Origin: JAXGQE01 sp040766585
GTDB taxonomy: Bacteria > Bacillota > SLNR01
Assembly: GCA_040766585.1 (NCBI GenBank)
Contig: JAXGQE010000008.1
Coordinates: forward strand, 62,001 to 126,000
Reading direction: 5' to 3'
DNA: 64,000 nt
Made by a program: the position numbers and the translations under genes. Shown here piece after piece: positions 17,061-30,391 of this stretch; within the stretch, counting starts at the first letter, position 1; the number at the start of each line of letters is the position of its first letter. The notes under the pieces were generated by a model. That model ran no database searches, was not told where the DNA came from, and saw nothing but the letters and a program-made list of their open reading frames with translations.

Positions 17061-17094
17061 AAGAAGTAAACGAGAGTCAAGACAGACTTTCAGG

Positions 17095-18636
<1,542 letters not shown>

Positions 18637-18690
18637 AGGGAGCAATCCCGAGGTCGAAGGTGCGCAAGCGCACTGGAACACAGGGTAAGA

Positions 18691-18724
18691 CCCCTTCTCG
18701 TACTGTTTGGTTATCAGGGACCAG
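18691..18724 (+). other. 16S rRNA processing stem, 3' arm
   Basis: CCCCTTCTCGTACTGTTTGG and the following bases to GGGACCAG pair with 17028-17060. The 16S-23S spacer is only ~123 bases and holds no tRNA gene, only these processing arms. Confidence 0.7.
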
Positions 18725-18731
18725 GAGACTG

Positions 18732-18759
18732 CACCTTGAAAAATTGCACAGTGAAACGA
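18732..18759 (+). other. 23S rRNA processing stem, 5' arm
   Basis: GCACCTTGAAAAATTGCACA and the following bases to the 23S start pair with 21712-21737 after the 23S gene, giving a long stem at the mature 23S ends. Confidence 0.7.
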
Positions 18760-21711
<2,952 letters not shown>

Positions 21712-21737
21712 TCATTCACTGTGCGATTTGAAGGTGC
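21712..21737 (+). other. 23S rRNA processing stem, 3' arm
   Basis: TCATTCACTGTGCGATTTGA and neighbours complement the bases just before the 23S gene (18732-18759), completing the RNase III-type stem. Confidence 0.7.
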
Positions 21738-21739
21738 AT

Positions 21740-21852
21740 TCCGGTGGCAATGGCGGAGGGGTTCCACCCGTTCCCATCCCGAACACGGCCGTTAAGCCCT
21801 CCTGCGCCGATGGTACTTGGGTCTTTCCCTGGAAGAGTAGGTCGCTGCCGGA
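21740..21852 (+). rRNA. 5S ribosomal RNA
   Basis: About 113 bases. TCCGGTGGC pairs with GCTGCCGGA at the end to form helix I, and CCACCCGTTCCCATCCCGAA is the universal 5S segment. It follows the 23S gene by ~28 bases in the same transcript. Confidence 0.93.
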
Positions 21853-21862
21853 GTACTTTTAT

Positions 21863-21937
21863 TCCTCGATAGCTCAACGGTAGAGCACTCGGCTGTTAAC
21901 CGAGTGGTTGTTGGTTCGAATCCAACTCGGGGAGCCA
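21863..21937 (+). tRNA. tRNA-Asn (anticodon GTT)
   Basis: A full cloverleaf: acceptor TCCTCGA/TCGGGGA (one G-U), D arm AGCTCAACGGTAGAGCA, anticodon stem CTCGG/CCGAG around GTT at 21895-21897, T arm GTTGGTTCGAATCCAAC, discriminator G and encoded CCA. It ends the rRNA operon. Confidence 0.97.
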
Positions 21938-21944
21938 TGTTTTG

Positions 21945-21972
21945 AAAAAACCCGATATTTCGGGTTTTTTTA
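21945..21972 (+). terminator. rRNA operon terminator
   Basis: AAAAAACCCGA and TCGGGTTTTTT form a strong hairpin followed by TTATTTTTT, just after tRNA-Asn. Confidence 0.9.
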
Positions 21973-21980
21973 TTTTTTAC

Positions 21981-22010
21981 TTGAAGAGATTTTGCACTCT
22001 TTGATATAAT
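21981..22010 (+). promoter_or_regulatory. Sigma-A promoter for the EF-G paralogue
   Basis: TTGAAG at 21981-21986 and TATAAT at 22005-22010, spaced 18 bases, directly after the rRNA terminator. The leader to the coding start is ~130 bases. Confidence 0.7.
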
Positions 22011-22144
22011 AATATGAGCATTCGCCGGCATCGGATTGGTTTTGGCGACAAGGCACGGGACGACTGGGTATAAAGGAGGATATGCACGCAGGCGGCAAGA
22101 ATATATATGGGATGAGTACATCAGAGACGAGGAGGATACTGTGA

Positions 22145-24223
22145 ATGAAAAAGTATGAAACGAGTCAACTGCGAAATCTTTGCTTAATTTCGCATGGTGG
22201 TGCAGGGAAGACCACTTTGGCAGAAGCAGCATTGTTCGATGCTGGAGTAATTGACCGTTTTGGCAAAGTGGACGACGGCACATCAACCATGGATTTTGAT
22301 ACCGAGGAAGTCAGGAGAAAGATATCCATCAACGCATCCATCGCGTCGGTTCCGTGGAACGATGTAAAAATCAATATTGTGGACACTCCCGGGTATTTTG
22401 ATTTTGTTGGAGAAGTCAAAGGTGCGCTGCGGATTGCTGACAGTGCTGTGGTTGTCCTGGATGCAGTGGGCGGCGTTGAAGTTGGTGCAGAACTGGTTTG
22501 GGGTTATGCGGATGAACAGAACCTGGCCAGAATGATTTTTATCAATAAGATGGATCGGGAAAACGCCAATTTTGCCAATGTACTGGGTAAAGCCAAAGAA
22601 ATGTTTGACGGACAGATTATTCCATTGCAGATTCCCATTGGTGCGGAAGCTGCCTTTAAAGGAATTGTTGATATTGTCAACCTGAAGGCTTATGTGTATT
22701 CGGCCGACGGGAAATTCGAAGAGAAAGAAATCCCCGCTGATCTTCAGGGCCAGGTGGACGAGTACCGGGAACAGCTCATCGAAATCGCTGCGGAAGGCGA
22801 TGATGAGCTGACCATGAAGTACCTGGAAGGAGAAGAACTGACCGATGAGGAAGTTCGTTTCGGTCTTCGAGCAGGGATTATTGCCGGGAAGGTCTACCCC
22901 GTCCTCTGCGGTTCTGCATACAAGAATATCGGGATCCGCCACATGCTGGATGCCGTGGAAGCGTTTATGCCGGCACCCACGGATCTTCCGGACGAAGAAG
23001 GAAAGAAACCGGGAACGGATGAAACAATCAGTCGAAAACCGGATCCGGCGGAACCGTTCTCAGGACTGGTGTTCAAAACCATGGCCGACCCGTATGTGGG
23101 CCGACTGTCCCTTTTCAGAGTCTACTCCGGAAAATTGAAATCTGACTCATCATTCTTCAATCCCAGCAAAGAGAAAGTGGAGAGAATCGGTCAGCTGTTC
23201 TTCCCCCAGGGAAAACACCTGGACCCTGTGGATGAAGTCAAAGCCGGCGATATTGTGGCGGTAGCGAAACTTCAGGAAACAGTGACAGGGGATACCATCT
23301 GCGACAAAGACCATCCCATTATGCTGGAAACCATTCATTTCCCTCAGCCCAATCTGAAACTGGCCCTGACTCCGAAAGCCAAGGGCGATGAAGACAAACT
23401 GGGCTCCGGACTGCAAAGACTGTCGGAAGAAGATCCGACCTTTGAAGTCAGCAAAGATTCCACAACCGGTGAACTGGTGGCTTCCGGCATGGGTGAGCTC
23501 CATATCGAAGTGGTAACCAGCCGTTTGCACAAGAAATTTGGTGTTGAAGTGAATCTCGACACTCCAAAGGTTCCATATAAAGAGACGATCCGATCCAGTG
23601 TAAAAGTCGAAGGAAAGCATAAGAAGCAGTCCGGGGGTCGCGGACAGTTTGGCCATGTGTGGATTGAATTCGAGCCCATCCACGATGGTGAAGACTTCGA
23701 ATTTGTGGATAAAATTTTCGGAGGATCGGTTCCGAGACAATATATCCCTGCTGTTGAAAAAGGTCTAAGGGAAGTCAAGGACGATGGAGTGCTGGCCGGT
23801 TATCCGGCTGTGAACTTCAGAGCCACCCTGTATGACGGATCATTCCATCCGGTGGATTCATCCGAAATGGCCTTCAAAATTGCGGCCAGCCTGGCTTTCA
23901 AAAAAGGGATGGAACAGGCAAAACCCGTTCTCCTGGAGCCCATTGTCATTGCCGAAGTAACTGTGCCGGATGTGTACATGGGCGATGTCATCGGGGATTT
24001 AAACAAAAAACGAGGGCGCATCTTAGGCATGGAACCCAATGGAAGCCTGCAGATTGTCAAAGCACAGGTTCCCATGGCGGAAATGTTCCGGTACGCCACC
24101 GACCTGCGCTCAATGACCCAAGGCAGGGGTACATTCACCGTCCAGTTTGACCATTATGAAGAAGTTCCGGCCAATATCTCGGAAAACATTATTGCTGCTG
24201 CCAAAAAGGAAAAAGAAGAATAG
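22145..24223 (+). CDS. Elongation factor G-like GTPase (EF-G paralogue)
   Basis: A 692-residue translational GTPase with all EF-G domains. G1 reads SHGGAGKTTLAE instead of the AHIDAGKTT of canonical EF-G, which marks the divergent EF-G-like/EFG-II paralogue. Other motifs are intact: DTPGYFDF (G3), NKMDREN (G4). Domain IV is present (KKQSGGRGQFGHVWIEFEP) and domain V (PVLLEPIVIAEVTVPDVYMGDVIGDLNKKRG). Housekeeping fusA usually sits in the str operon, so this copy is likely the accessory factor, possibly for ribosome recycling or stress. AGGAGG is 9 bases before the ATG. A terminator follows. Confidence 0.85.
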   Translation: MKKYETSQLRNLCLISHGGAGKTTLAEAALFDAGVIDRFGKVDDGTSTMDFDTEEVRRKISINASIASVPWNDVKINIVDTPGYFDFVGEVKGALRIADSAVVVLDAVGGVEVGAELVWGYADEQNLARMIFINKMDRENANFANVLGKAKEMFDGQIIPLQIPIGAEAAFKGIVDIVNLKAYVYSADGKFEEKEIPADLQGQVDEYREQLIEIAAEGDDELTMKYLEGEELTDEEVRFGLRAGIIAGKVYPVLCGSAYKNIGIRHMLDAVEAFMPAPTDLPDEEGKKPGTDETISRKPDPAEPFSGLVFKTMADPYVGRLSLFRVYSGKLKSDSSFFNPSKEKVERIGQLFFPQGKHLDPVDEVKAGDIVAVAKLQETVTGDTICDKDHPIMLETIHFPQPNLKLALTPKAKGDEDKLGSGLQRLSEEDPTFEVSKDSTTGELVASGMGELHIEVVTSRLHKKFGVEVNLDTPKVPYKETIRSSVKVEGKHKKQSGGRGQFGHVWIEFEPIHDGEDFEFVDKIFGGSVPRQYIPAVEKGLREVKDDGVLAGYPAVNFRATLYDGSFHPVDSSEMAFKIAASLAFKKGMEQAKPVLLEPIVIAEVTVPDVYMGDVIGDLNKKRGRILGMEPNGSLQIVKAQVPMAEMFRYATDLRSMTQGRGTFTVQFDHYEEVPANISENIIAAAKKEKEE

Positions 24224-24238
24224 TCGGTGTGACTTTCG

Positions 24239-24265
24239 GAGGAAGGTTCTTACCTTCCTCTTTTT
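24239..24265 (+). terminator. Terminator after the EF-G paralogue
   Basis: GAGGAAGGT and ACCTTCCTC form a 9-bp stem with a 4-base loop followed by TTTTTG. Confidence 0.85.
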
Positions 24266-24286
24266 GTCGTCTAAGGAGGAATCGCA

Positions 24287-25465
24287 ATGGCTGTAGTACA
24301 GTTGAAGAAAAGGAAAGACACCCGGATCGAATCGGGGCATCCCTGGATCTATCAGTCTGAAATCCAGCAGATCCAGGGAGAGTACCAACCCGGAGATATT
24401 GTGGATGTGGTCAATCATTCGAAATCCTTTGTGGGAAGAGGATACATCAATCCCAGGTCCATTATCACCGTACGATTGCTCACCCGGGAAGAAAGGGCCA
24501 TCGATCAGGGATTTTTCGATGAGCGGATTCAGCAGGCATGGACCCTCCGCCAGGAATTGATTGGGGCCGATACCGATTCCTATCGGCTGATCCACGCCGA
24601 ATCCGATGGGCTGCCGGCTCTGGTGGTGGATAAATTCGGAGACTATCTGGTGGTTCAGTTCCTTTCCCTGGGGATGGACATACGCAGAGAACCGGTGATG
24701 GAAGCCCTGATGCGGGTTGTAAACCCCAAAGGAATTTATGAACGCAGTGATGTGAATGTGCGAAAAATCGAGGGACTGCCGCTGAAAAAAGGACATCTGA
24801 TAGGTGAATTTCCAACGCGCCTGCCCATTGTTGAGAATGGATTTTCATTCATTGCAGATATCGAAAACGGTCAGAAAACAGGATATTTCTTTGATCAGAG
24901 AGAAAATCGTCAGGCAATAAAACGCTATGTCAAAGGGAAAAAGGTCTTGGACTGTTTTTGCTATGTGGGATCTTTTGCGGTTCACGCTGCCGGTTACGGA
25001 GCAGCGCAGGTCAGGGCCATTGACATCTCGGAGGATGCCATAGCAGACAGCCAGAAGAATATGGAGCTGAATGGTTTCTCGGAGAAGGCCTCCTACCTGG
25101 CAGCCAATGTGTTCGATGAACTGAGAACCATGGAAGCCAGGGAGGAACGGTACGATGTCATTATCCTGGACCCTCCAGCCTTCACAAAAAGCAAGGATTC
25201 ACTCCAGAGCGCTTTGCGGGGGTATAAAGAGATCAATCTGCGGGCCATGAAAATATTGGAGGACGGAGGGTATTTGATTACCAGCTCCTGTTCCCACCAT
25301 GTATCCGAGGAGATATTCTGGAAAATGCTTCTGGATGCAGCCCGGGATGCCGGAAAATCCATGCAGATTCTGGAAAGGAGAACCCAGGGCGCTGACCACC
25401 CAATTCTGCTGGCCAGCAAAGAGACCCAGTACCTGAAATACTTCATATTGAAGGTTGCGAAATGA
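24287..25465 (+). CDS. RlmI-like class I SAM-dependent rRNA (cytosine) methyltransferase
   Basis: A 392-residue protein with an N-terminal PUA domain (KKRKDTRIESGHPWIYQSEI, GDIVDVVNHSKSFVGRGYINP), a middle EEHEH-type region, and a C-terminal Rossmann methyltransferase: ENGQKTGYFFDQRENR, GKKVLDCFCYVGSFAVHAA, and the catalytic-type DPPAFTKSK and ITSSCSHHV with cysteine. This is the architecture of RlmI, which makes m5C1962 in 23S rRNA. The start follows AAGGAGG. It lies between terminators, alone. Confidence 0.85.
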   Translation: MAVVQLKKRKDTRIESGHPWIYQSEIQQIQGEYQPGDIVDVVNHSKSFVGRGYINPRSIITVRLLTREERAIDQGFFDERIQQAWTLRQELIGADTDSYRLIHAESDGLPALVVDKFGDYLVVQFLSLGMDIRREPVMEALMRVVNPKGIYERSDVNVRKIEGLPLKKGHLIGEFPTRLPIVENGFSFIADIENGQKTGYFFDQRENRQAIKRYVKGKKVLDCFCYVGSFAVHAAGYGAAQVRAIDISEDAIADSQKNMELNGFSEKASYLAANVFDELRTMEAREERYDVIILDPPAFTKSKDSLQSALRGYKEINLRAMKILEDGGYLITSSCSHHVSEEIFWKMLLDAARDAGKSMQILERRTQGADHPILLASKETQYLKYFILKVAK

Positions 25466-25509
25466 GTAATCTATTGGAGAAAATCGGTGTAAATCACAGG
25501 AAATAAAAG

Positions 25510-25563
25510 AAAATCCACTGCAGGATGTGTTTTTCAGCATTGAATCCGGCAGTGGATTTTTGC
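25510..25563 (+). terminator. Terminator after the RlmI-like gene
   Basis: AAATCCACTGC and GCAGTGGATTT form an 11-bp stem around a ~28-base loop, followed by a T run. Confidence 0.7.
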
Positions 25564-25587
25564 TTTTTCCAGCAGGTGGGGTATAAT
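25560..25587 (+). promoter_or_regulatory. Promoter of the ctsR operon
   Basis: TATAAT at 25582-25587 with a weak -35 TTGCTT at 25560-25565 (16-base spacing). The -10 is followed 9 bases later by a CtsR operator. Confidence 0.6.
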
Positions 25588-25595
25588 ATAAGTAA

Positions 25596-25612
25596 GGTCA
25601 AAGATAGTCAAT
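25596..25612 (+). promoter_or_regulatory. CtsR operator
   Basis: GGTCAAA-GAT-AGTCAAT matches the CtsR heptad direct repeat (RGTCAAA-NAN-RGTCAAA) with one mismatch at the end. It overlaps the predicted transcript start, which fits autorepression of ctsR-mcsA-mcsB-clpC and release under heat or arginine-kinase stress. Confidence 0.85.
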
Positions 25613-25635
25613 GTTGAACAGGGAGGGGGAATACC

Positions 25636-26112
25636 ATGCCCAATCTGGCAGATATTATTGAAGAGTACATTCGGGATATGATTGAGCAGTCCTACAACGA
25701 TATGGTCGAAATCCAGCGAGGGGAGTTGGCTAAAGCGTTCCAGTGCGTTCCTTCGCAGATTACGTACGTCCTGGATAAGCGGTTTTCCATTGACCGGGGA
25801 TATCTGGTGAAAAGCCGGCGCGGCGGAGGCGGATACATCCGCATTAGCAAGCTCCCGGCTCAAGAGGATGCGGAACTGCTGAAAGCTGTCATCTCGGAGG
25901 TGGATGAGGGAGTCTCCCAAACCCGTGCTCTGGATCTGATCAATCGTCTGGAGGATGAGGGAGCATTGACCAGTCGGGAAGCAGCCATGGCCAAGAGCGC
26001 TGTCCTGCGGGAAACCATCCCGCTGCAGATCTCAGCCCGAGATGTCCTGCGGGGAAGAATCATCCGTGCCATGCTATCTGCATTGCTCCATCAGATTGCC
26101 CAGGAGGACTGA
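25636..26112 (+). CDS. ctsR: Transcriptional repressor CtsR
   Basis: A 158-residue repressor of class III heat-shock genes. The N-terminal winged HTH (NLADIIEEYIRDMIEQSY, ELAKAFQCVPSQITYVLDKRFS) and the wing with the tetraglycine-type heat sensor SRRGGGGYIRI are clear, and a C-terminal dimerisation domain follows. It binds its own operator just upstream. First gene of the classic four-gene operon ctsR-mcsA-mcsB-clpC, all intact here. GGGAGGGGG precedes the ATG. Confidence 0.97.
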   Translation: MPNLADIIEEYIRDMIEQSYNDMVEIQRGELAKAFQCVPSQITYVLDKRFSIDRGYLVKSRRGGGGYIRISKLPAQEDAELLKAVISEVDEGVSQTRALDLINRLEDEGALTSREAAMAKSAVLRETIPLQISARDVLRGRIIRAMLSALLHQIAQED

Positions 26113-26157
26113 CCCGGTACACCATGTCAGAAGGAAAGAGAAACAGGGGGTGAGGGT

Positions 26158-26709
26158 ATGCTTTGCGATGAATGCAAAAAAAATCCGGCCACAGTTCATA
26201 TAACACGGATCGTCAACAACCAGAAAGTTGAACGGCATCTGTGCAGTGTTTGCGCTGAGAAATATGGCGGCATGCATTTTCCGTTTGAACCGACCTTTTC
26301 CATCAACAGCCTTCTTTCAGGGTTGTTGAATCAGGGAGTGGATTACGGTCCCGGGGCGGAATCGCAGTCACATAAAGAACGCTGTGAAAACTGCGGGTGC
26401 AGTTTTGAGGACTTTAAACAAACGGGGCGATTGGGCTGCAGTGAATGCTACCGCGTTTTTGCACCTAACATTGAGCCGATTCTGCGCCGTATTCACGGCA
26501 GCAGCAACCACAGTGGAAAGGTGCCTCTGCGTTACGAAGGACAGATCCATGCTTCGCGAAAGATCGATACCCTGCGAGCGAAGCTGGCGAAGTTGATTGA
26601 AAAGGAAGAATTCGAAGAAGCAGCGGCTGTACGGGATGAAATCAAAGAATTGGAGAAAGAAGATCTGGACCGGAATCAAAAGGGGGGCGATGCGGATGCA
26701 GTTGAATGA
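26158..26709 (+). CDS. mcsA: McsA, activator of the McsB arginine kinase
   Basis: A 183-residue protein with zinc-finger pairs CDECKKNPATVH / CSVCAEKYGG and CENCGCSFEDFKQTGRLGCSECY, followed by a C-terminal UVR motif (LRAKLAKLIEKEEFEEAAAVRDEIKELEKE). McsA binds McsB and stimulates its kinase activity and also affects CtsR. The gene overlaps mcsB by 14 bases, which fits equal production of the partners. Confidence 0.95.
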   Translation: MLCDECKKNPATVHITRIVNNQKVERHLCSVCAEKYGGMHFPFEPTFSINSLLSGLLNQGVDYGPGAESQSHKERCENCGCSFEDFKQTGRLGCSECYRVFAPNIEPILRRIHGSSNHSGKVPLRYEGQIHASRKIDTLRAKLAKLIEKEEFEEAAAVRDEIKELEKEDLDRNQKGGDADAVE

Positions 26710-27784
26710 TGTATTTCGCAGCACCGTCAGTGCCTGGATGAATGGAAGCGGTCCCAACTCTGATATTGTCATCAGCAGCCGGGTGCGTCTGGCCAGAAAT
26801 ATTGCGGGAATCCCGTTTCCCCATATTCTGAACCGGGCGGATGCACTGAAGGTTATGGGTATTGTCAAAAAAGCGGTGGATGATGTGAACAAACGCGGTC
26901 ATATCGGGAAGTTCCACTATTTCAGTTATGACGATATGAGCAGCCTGGACCGCCAGATCCTGGTTGAAAAGCATCTGGCCAGCCCCGGGCTGGGACAGGG
27001 ATGCGCCATCTGCGGCATTGTACTGAATGAGCAGGGTACCCTCAGTATCATGATCAATGAGGAAGATCACCTGAGGTTGCAGTGCATTCAGTCCGGTCTC
27101 CAGTTGGATGAAGCGTTGAAAATATGCTCTTCCCTGGACGATGGTTTGGCCGAAACCATGGACTATGCCTTTTCAGATAAGTATGGATACCTGACCGCCT
27201 GCCCCACCAATGTAGGGACCGGGCTGAGAGGCTCTGTCATGGTCCACCTGCCGGCCTTGGTGATGGGAGGGCATGCCGGAAGGATCCTGAACACAGCGGG
27301 ACAGCTGGGACTGGCAGTACGCGGGTTCTACGGCGAAGGGTCCGAAGCCGCCGGCAACATATTTCAGATTTCCAACCAGATTACTCTGGGGTATGAAGAA
27401 GAGCAGATGATTGACAAACTGGCCACCGTCACAAAACAAATCATCGAACAGGAACAGGCAGCACGTCAGTCGCTGCTGCAAAGCGCCAGACTCAGCATCG
27501 AAGATCGGGCTTTTCGGTCGTACGGGATTTTGTCCCACGCCCGTGTGGTGAATTCCACAGAAGCCATGCAGCTTTTGTCCGATGTGCGAATGGGATCGGA
27601 AATGAATATATTACCCAAGATTCCCACGCAAACCTTAAATGAGCTGCTGACAGTCACCCGACCGGCGTATCTGCAGTGGCTGGCGGGACGGACATTGGAA
27701 CCGGGCGAACGAGACTGTGTCCGGGCGGAAATCATAAGAAATAAACTATGTGACGATAAAAAGGAAACAGATAAGGGGGAATAA
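26696..27784 (+). CDS. mcsB: Protein arginine kinase McsB
   Basis: A 362-residue kinase of the phosphagen (ATP:guanidino) kinase fold that phosphorylates arginines on CtsR and on proteins destined for ClpCP. Motifs visible: VISSRVRLARNIAGIPFP, TACPTNVGTGLRGSVMVHLPAL with the catalytic Cys, and the C-terminal VRMGSEMNILP. The start at 26696 is chosen: GGGGGG ends 8 bases upstream, while the other in-frame ATG at 26690 is too close and the long frame from 26597 overlaps mcsA. It ends 3 bases before clpC. Confidence 0.96.
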   Translation: MQLNDVFRSTVSAWMNGSGPNSDIVISSRVRLARNIAGIPFPHILNRADALKVMGIVKKAVDDVNKRGHIGKFHYFSYDDMSSLDRQILVEKHLASPGLGQGCAICGIVLNEQGTLSIMINEEDHLRLQCIQSGLQLDEALKICSSLDDGLAETMDYAFSDKYGYLTACPTNVGTGLRGSVMVHLPALVMGGHAGRILNTAGQLGLAVRGFYGEGSEAAGNIFQISNQITLGYEEEQMIDKLATVTKQIIEQEQAARQSLLQSARLSIEDRAFRSYGILSHARVVNSTEAMQLLSDVRMGSEMNILPKIPTQTLNELLTVTRPAYLQWLAGRTLEPGERDCVRAEIIRNKLCDDKKETDKGE

Positions 27785-27787
27785 TCC

Positions 27788-30271
27788 ATGAATGGTCGAT
27801 TTACTGAAAGATCACAACGTGTCGTTCTTATGGCACAGGAAGAAGCGAAACGACTGAAACATCACGCAGTAGGCACAGAACACCTGCTGCTGGGACTGAT
27901 CCGCGAAGGAAGCGGAGTTGCCGCCAAAGCGCTGGAGATGCTCCAGATTGATTTTGATCAGGTTCGAAGCCAGGTGGAAAGCATGATTGGGCAGGGAGAC
28001 GTGGAAGTCCAGGGTGAAATCGGGTTCACTCCCCGAGCCAAGAAAGTCGTACTGGAATTGGCTCTGCAGGAAGCTCAGAAACTGGGCCACAGCTATATTG
28101 GAACCGAACATCTCCTCTTGGCACTGATCAGTGAAGGTGAGGGTGTGGCGGCCCGAGTGCTGGAAGGTCTGGGCGCCAGCCTCCCGCAGGTACGTGCAGT
28201 TGTTATGGAACTTTTGGGAGGAGAAGTCCGGCAGGATTCACCGGCAGCAGGCGATGTCCCCGCAGGATCCCACAAGGCCCAAGGCGGAGAAAAAAGCACC
28301 ACGCCCACATTGGACAGTTTCAGCCGGGATCTGACCCAGATGGCCAGAGACGGCAAACTTGACCCTGTGATTGGCCGGGAGATTGAAATTGAGCGTGTCA
28401 TCCAGGTTCTCAGTCGCCGGACCAAGAACAATCCCTGTCTGGTGGGTGAACCCGGTGTGGGTAAGACCGCCATTGCGGAAGGGCTGGCCCAGCGGATTGT
28501 GGACAGCAATGTGCCGGAAACGCTGAAAGACAAACGGGTCGTATCATTGGACCTGGCATCGCTGATTGCCGGCACCAAGTACCGGGGCGAATTTGAAGAA
28601 CGACTGAAAAAAGTGATGGAAGAGATCAAGAGTGCAGGAAATGTGGTTGTCTTTTTGGATGAACTGCATACCATTATCGGAGCCGGAGCAGCGGAAGGGG
28701 CCATCGATGCGTCCAATATCTTAAAACCGGCCCTGTCCCGAGGGGAAATGCAGGTCGTAGGAGCAACCACCCTGGATGAATACAGAAAACATGTTGAGCG
28801 AGACTCAGCTCTGGAACGTCGGTTCCAGCCCATTACCGTGGATGAGCCCACTGTGGACGAGACCATTGCCATTTTGCGGGGTCTTAGGGATCGTTATGAA
28901 GCCCACCACAAAGTAAAGATCCTGGACGACGCCATTGAAGCCGCCGCCAGACTGTCCGATCGATATGTATCGGGGCGGTTCCTTCCGGACAAGGCCATCG
29001 ACCTCATAGATGAAGCTGCATCGAGAGTTCGTCTGGGATCCCTGGTGGCACCTCCCGATCTGAAGGACCTGGAAGAACAACTGGAAAAAACACGACGAGA
29101 AAAAGACGCCGCTGTGCACAGCCAGGAGTTTGAAAAAGCGGCCCAGTTACGAGATGAAGAAAGAAAGATGAAAGAGGAACTGGAGAAACAGAAAGCGGAG
29201 TGGAAACAGAAAAATACGACTCAATACGCCCAAGTAACCGAAGATGACATTGCCCAGATTGTGTCCAGCTGGACCGGTATTCCGGTTCGGAAGCTGGCGG
29301 AAGAAGAGTCCGAAAGACTCTTGAAGCTGGAAGAAATCCTGCATAAAAGAGTTGTCGGCCAGGAAGAAGCCGTCAAGGCAGTGTCCAAGGCGGTCCGGAG
29401 AGCACGAGCCGGGCTGAAGGATCCCAAGCGTCCCATCGGATCGTTTATTTTCCTGGGACCGACAGGGGTTGGGAAAACGGAACTGGCCAGAGCGCTGGCA
29501 GAGGCCCTGTTCGGGGATGAAGATGCCATGGTTCGCGTGGACATGTCGGAATACATGGAACGACACTCGGTGTCCCGTCTGGTAGGAGCCCCTCCGGGAT
29601 ATGTGGGATACGACGAAGGGGGGCAGCTGTCTGAGGCCATCCGGAGAAAACCGTATTCAGTCATTCTCCTGGATGAAATCGAAAAAGCCCATCCGGAAGT
29701 ATTCAACATTCTCCTGCAGATCATGGAAGACGGCCGATTGACCGATAACAAAGGGAGACTCATAGACTTCCGCAACACGGTGATCATCATGACATCCAAT
29801 GTGGGGGCTTCTATTTTGAAGAAGGAATCGTCACTGGGATTCAAGCCGTCCGATGAAGAAGAGAAGGCCAAATATGACGACATGAAGGATCGGGTTACCG
29901 GTGAACTGAGACGAACTTTCCGACCGGAGTTTTTGAACCGGATTGATGAAACCATCGTATTCCATCATCTCACAGAAGAAGACATCAAGCAGATCGTTGT
30001 CTTGATGCTCAATGAGTTGGGGAAACGGCTGGCTGAAAACGACATCGCCATTGAAGTAACGGAGGCAGCCAGGGCGGAACTGGTCAAACAAGGGTTTGAC
30101 CAGACCTACGGAGCCCGGCCGCTGCGCAGAGCCATCCAGAGGTTGATTGAAGATCCGCTGTCGGAAGCATACCTGAGAGGCCAGTTCTCCATGGGAGACA
30201 CGGTGCTGGTGGATTACACAGAAGAAGGTTTCAGCTTCAACCGAAAGGACGAGTCGTCCGATTCCATCTAA
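27788..30271 (+). CDS. clpC: ATP-dependent unfoldase ClpC
   Basis: An 827-residue Hsp100 protein. Two N-terminal Clp repeats (residues ~1-150) bind phosphoarginine substrates and adaptors. The first AAA module has GEPGVGKTAI at ~220-229. The UVR motif in the middle region (EFEKAAQLRDEERKMKEEL) is the McsA/MecA-type docking site. The second AAA module has GPTGVGKTEL. It delivers proteins to ClpP for degradation. Full-length, no breaks. A terminator follows 15 bases after the stop. Confidence 0.97.
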   Translation: MNGRFTERSQRVVLMAQEEAKRLKHHAVGTEHLLLGLIREGSGVAAKALEMLQIDFDQVRSQVESMIGQGDVEVQGEIGFTPRAKKVVLELALQEAQKLGHSYIGTEHLLLALISEGEGVAARVLEGLGASLPQVRAVVMELLGGEVRQDSPAAGDVPAGSHKAQGGEKSTTPTLDSFSRDLTQMARDGKLDPVIGREIEIERVIQVLSRRTKNNPCLVGEPGVGKTAIAEGLAQRIVDSNVPETLKDKRVVSLDLASLIAGTKYRGEFEERLKKVMEEIKSAGNVVVFLDELHTIIGAGAAEGAIDASNILKPALSRGEMQVVGATTLDEYRKHVERDSALERRFQPITVDEPTVDETIAILRGLRDRYEAHHKVKILDDAIEAAARLSDRYVSGRFLPDKAIDLIDEAASRVRLGSLVAPPDLKDLEEQLEKTRREKDAAVHSQEFEKAAQLRDEERKMKEELEKQKAEWKQKNTTQYAQVTEDDIAQIVSSWTGIPVRKLAEEESERLLKLEEILHKRVVGQEEAVKAVSKAVRRARAGLKDPKRPIGSFIFLGPTGVGKTELARALAEALFGDEDAMVRVDMSEYMERHSVSRLVGAPPGYVGYDEGGQLSEAIRRKPYSVILLDEIEKAHPEVFNILLQIMEDGRLTDNKGRLIDFRNTVIIMTSNVGASILKKESSLGFKPSDEEEKAKYDDMKDRVTGELRRTFRPEFLNRIDETIVFHHLTEEDIKQIVVLMLNELGKRLAENDIAIEVTEAARAELVKQGFDQTYGARPLRRAIQRLIEDPLSEAYLRGQFSMGDTVLVDYTEEGFSFNRKDESSDSI

Positions 30272-30286
30272 CCAAGAGACAGTAAT

Positions 30287-30320
30287 GAAAAGAGAGCTGC
30301 AGACGCAGCTCTCTTTTCCT
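30287..30320 (+). terminator. Terminator of the ctsR operon
   Basis: GAAAAGAGAGCTGC pairs with GCAGCTCTCTTTTC, loop AGAC, then a short T-rich tail. Confidence 0.85.
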
Positions 30321-30391
30321 CATCAAAAAGGAAAACCTGAGTTGTTGAAGAAGTTTCAATTACCTGGATATCGATCACCGGAGGGATGGCG

